A DNA stretch of 8,407 nt from Modestobacter sp. (lineage in GTDB: Bacteria > Actinomycetota > Actinomycetes > Mycobacteriales > Geodermatophilaceae). The notes under the pieces are model-generated. The model was given only the letters and a program-made list of their open reading frames with translations, was not told the origin of the DNA and searched no databases. Position numbers and translations under genes: made by a program. The first letter of the stretch is position 1; each line of letters starts with the position of its first letter. The stretch lies in NCBI GenBank assembly GCA_025963425.1, contig JAOPUQ010000244.1, positions 1 through 8,407 on the forward strand, given 5' to 3'. Positions 7,391 through 8,407 of this stretch are shown here, in pieces.

Positions 7391-7396
7391 CTCCTT
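7391..7396 (-). promoter_or_regulatory. Ribosome binding site of the binding-protein gene
   Basis: AAGGAG lies 8 bases before the GTG at 7382 and fixes that start. An ATG directly abutting it (7388-7390) is out of frame and would give only five codons, so it is too close and too short to be the start. Confidence 0.8.
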
Positions 7397-7437
7397 CATG
7401 CGTTCGGGCGACCCGATCTTCCTCCCCGCGACGGTAG

Positions 7438-7454
7438 GGGGGCCCGCGGCCCCC
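7438..7454 (-). terminator. Strong GC hairpin between the XPB and transporter genes
   Basis: GGGGGCC and GGCCCCC pair perfectly (7 GC pairs) around the loop CGC. The hairpin is 49 bases past the XPB stop and about 55 bases before the binding-protein start. No U-run follows on the minus strand, but many actinobacterial terminators lack one. It could end XPB transcription or be part of the transporter mRNA leader. No promoter with good -35 and -10 boxes could be placed nearby; TACCGT just downstream (7431-7436) is a weak -10 candidate only. Confidence 0.4.
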
Positions 7455-7460
7455 TCGGCC

Positions 7461-7500
7461 GCCCGTCCGTGCCCCGCGGCGTCGCGCCCCGAAGACGGGC
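7461..7500 (-). terminator. Inverted repeat directly after the XPB stop codon
   Basis: GCCCGTC (7461-7467) pairs with GACGGGC (7494-7500), starting 2 bases past the XPB stop. The 26-base loop is long but contains a short CGCG/CGCG stem. It may act together with the hairpin at 7438-7454 as a transcription end. There is no U-run, so support is modest. Confidence 0.3.
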
Positions 7501-7502
7501 TG

Positions 7503-8405
7503 TCAGTCGACGGGCTCGTCCACCCAGTCGGGACCGTTGACCTCGCCCGGGCCGGCCAGGTCCGCGGCGTCCACGATCGTGTACGCGTAGCCCTGCTCGG
7601 CCAGGAACCGCTGCCGGTGGGCGGCGTACTCGCTGTCCAGGGTGTCCCGGCTGACCACGGTGTAGAAGTGCGCCTGCCGGCCGTCGGCCTTGGGACGCAG
7701 CACCCGGCCGAGGCGCTGGGCCTCCTCCTGCCGGGAGCCGAACGTCCCCGACACCTGGACGGCGACCGCGGCCTCCGGCAGGTCGATGGAGAAGTTGGCC
7801 ACCTTGGAGACGACGAGGGTACGGATCTCCCCGGTGCGGAAGGCCTGGAACAGCCGCTCGCGCTCCTTGTTGGTCGTCGACCCCTGGATCACCGGGGCGT
7901 CCAGCGCAGCGCCGAGCTCCTCGAGCTGGTCGAGGTAGGCGCCGATCACCAGCGACGGCTCGTCGGGGTGGCGCTCCAGCACCCGGCGGATCACCGGCAG
8001 CTTGGACTGCGCGGTGGCCGCGATCCGGTAGCGCTCCTCGGGCTCGGCGACCGCGTAGGTCATCCGCTCCTCGTCGTCGAGGGAGACGCGCACCTCGATG
8101 CACTCGGCCGGGGCGATGTAGCCCTGCGCCTCGATGTCCCGCCACGGCGCGTCGTACCGCTTCGGGCCGATGAGGGAGAACACGTCGTCCTCCCGCCCGT
8201 CCTCGCGCACCAGGGTGGCGGTGAGCCCGAGCCGGCGGCGGGACTGCAGGTCGGCGGTCAGCCGGAAGATCGGCGCCGGGAGCAGGTGCACCTCGTCGTA
8301 GACGATCAGGCCCCAGTCCTGGGCGTCGAAGAGGTCCAGGTGCCGGTACTCGCCCTTCCGGCGGGTGGTGATCACCTGGTAGGTCGCGATGGTGACCGGC
8401 CGGAT
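7503..8405 (-). CDS. XPB/ERCC3-type DNA repair helicase, 5' end cut by window
   Basis: This is the C-terminal 300 residues of a bacterial XPB homologue, a 3'-to-5' SF2 DNA helicase linked to nucleotide excision repair in archaea and eukaryotes and less well placed in bacteria. The frame is open to the window edge, so the GTG at 8375 is internal: IRPVTIATYQ precedes it. Visible motifs: DEVH at visible residues 37-40, LTAT motif III 61-64 followed at once by the XPB-specific RED triplet (67-69), motif V region VVSKVANFSIDLPEA 198-212, and motif VI QRLGRVLRPK 230-239. The tail QRFLAEQGYAYTIVD is typical of bacterial members. Family members are about 540-560 residues, so roughly 240-250 N-terminal residues, including Walker A, are outside. 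It ends in TGA, 120 bases before the transporter's first gene on the same strand. Confidence 0.95.
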   Translation of the reverse strand: MRPVTIATYQVITTRRKGEYRHLDLFDAQDWGLIVYDEVHLLPAPIFRLTADLQSRRRLGLTATLVREDGREDDVFSLIGPKRYDAPWRDIEAQGYIAPAECIEVRVSLDDEERMTYAVAEPEERYRIAATAQSKLPVIRRVLERHPDEPSLVIGAYLDQLEELGAALDAPVIQGSTTNKERERLFQAFRTGEIRTLVVSKVANFSIDLPEAAVAVQVSGTFGSRQEEAQRLGRVLRPKADGRQAHFYTVVSRDTLDSEYAAHRQRFLAEQGYAYTIVDAADLAGPGEVNGPDWVDEPVD

Positions 8406-8407
8406 CT

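Noticed and set aside
1..8407. CRISPR array, tRNA, rRNA, insertion sequence, phage or defence genes
   Set aside because: No regularly spaced repeats, cloverleaf, transposase, integrase or recognised defence domain was seen on either strand.

Overview
The base composition is very GC-rich, with G or C at nearly every third codon position, GTG and TTG starts in use, and genes typical of high-GC Actinobacteria. The protein styles (bacterial XPB, a second actinobacterial SF2 helicase, a large ATP-binding LuxR regulator) fit an actinobacterium such as a member of the Geodermatophilaceae. That family-level guess is inference, not shown by any marker here.

Layout: (1) 2-2635, plus strand: the C-terminal 877 residues of a large LAL-type LuxR regulator whose Walker A end lies before the window. 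(2) 2690-4498, minus strand, convergent with it: an SF2 DEAD/DEAH helicase reading frame interrupted by one in-frame TAG at 3929-3931. (3) 4499-4710: about 210 bases without a gene, holding a near-perfect 21-bp palindrome at 4621-4641 and a short repeated motif. (4) 4711-7382, minus strand: a compact three-gene polar amino acid ABC importer operon in transcription order lipoprotein binding protein, permease, ATPase, with a 3-base gap and a 4-base overlap at the junctions. (5) 7383-7502: a 120-base spacer with GC-rich hairpins and a strong ribosome binding site for the binding protein. (6) 7503-8405, minus strand: the C-terminal 300 residues of an XPB/ERCC3-type helicase whose start lies beyond the window.

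The importer should capture a polar amino acid at the outer face of the membrane and drive it inward with ATP. The two helicases point to DNA repair or nucleic acid remodelling and have no evident functional link to the importer between them. All minus-strand genes could in principle be co-transcribed, but the hairpins in both spacers suggest separate units.

Most of the window is ordinary. The item most worth a second look is the helicase gene: a single amber codon between its two RecA-like domains, with everything on both sides intact and in the same frame. It may be a recent nonsense mutation, a sequencing error, a gene now made as two polypeptides, or read-through; the sequence alone does not decide. 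The second is the unassigned palindrome upstream of that gene.
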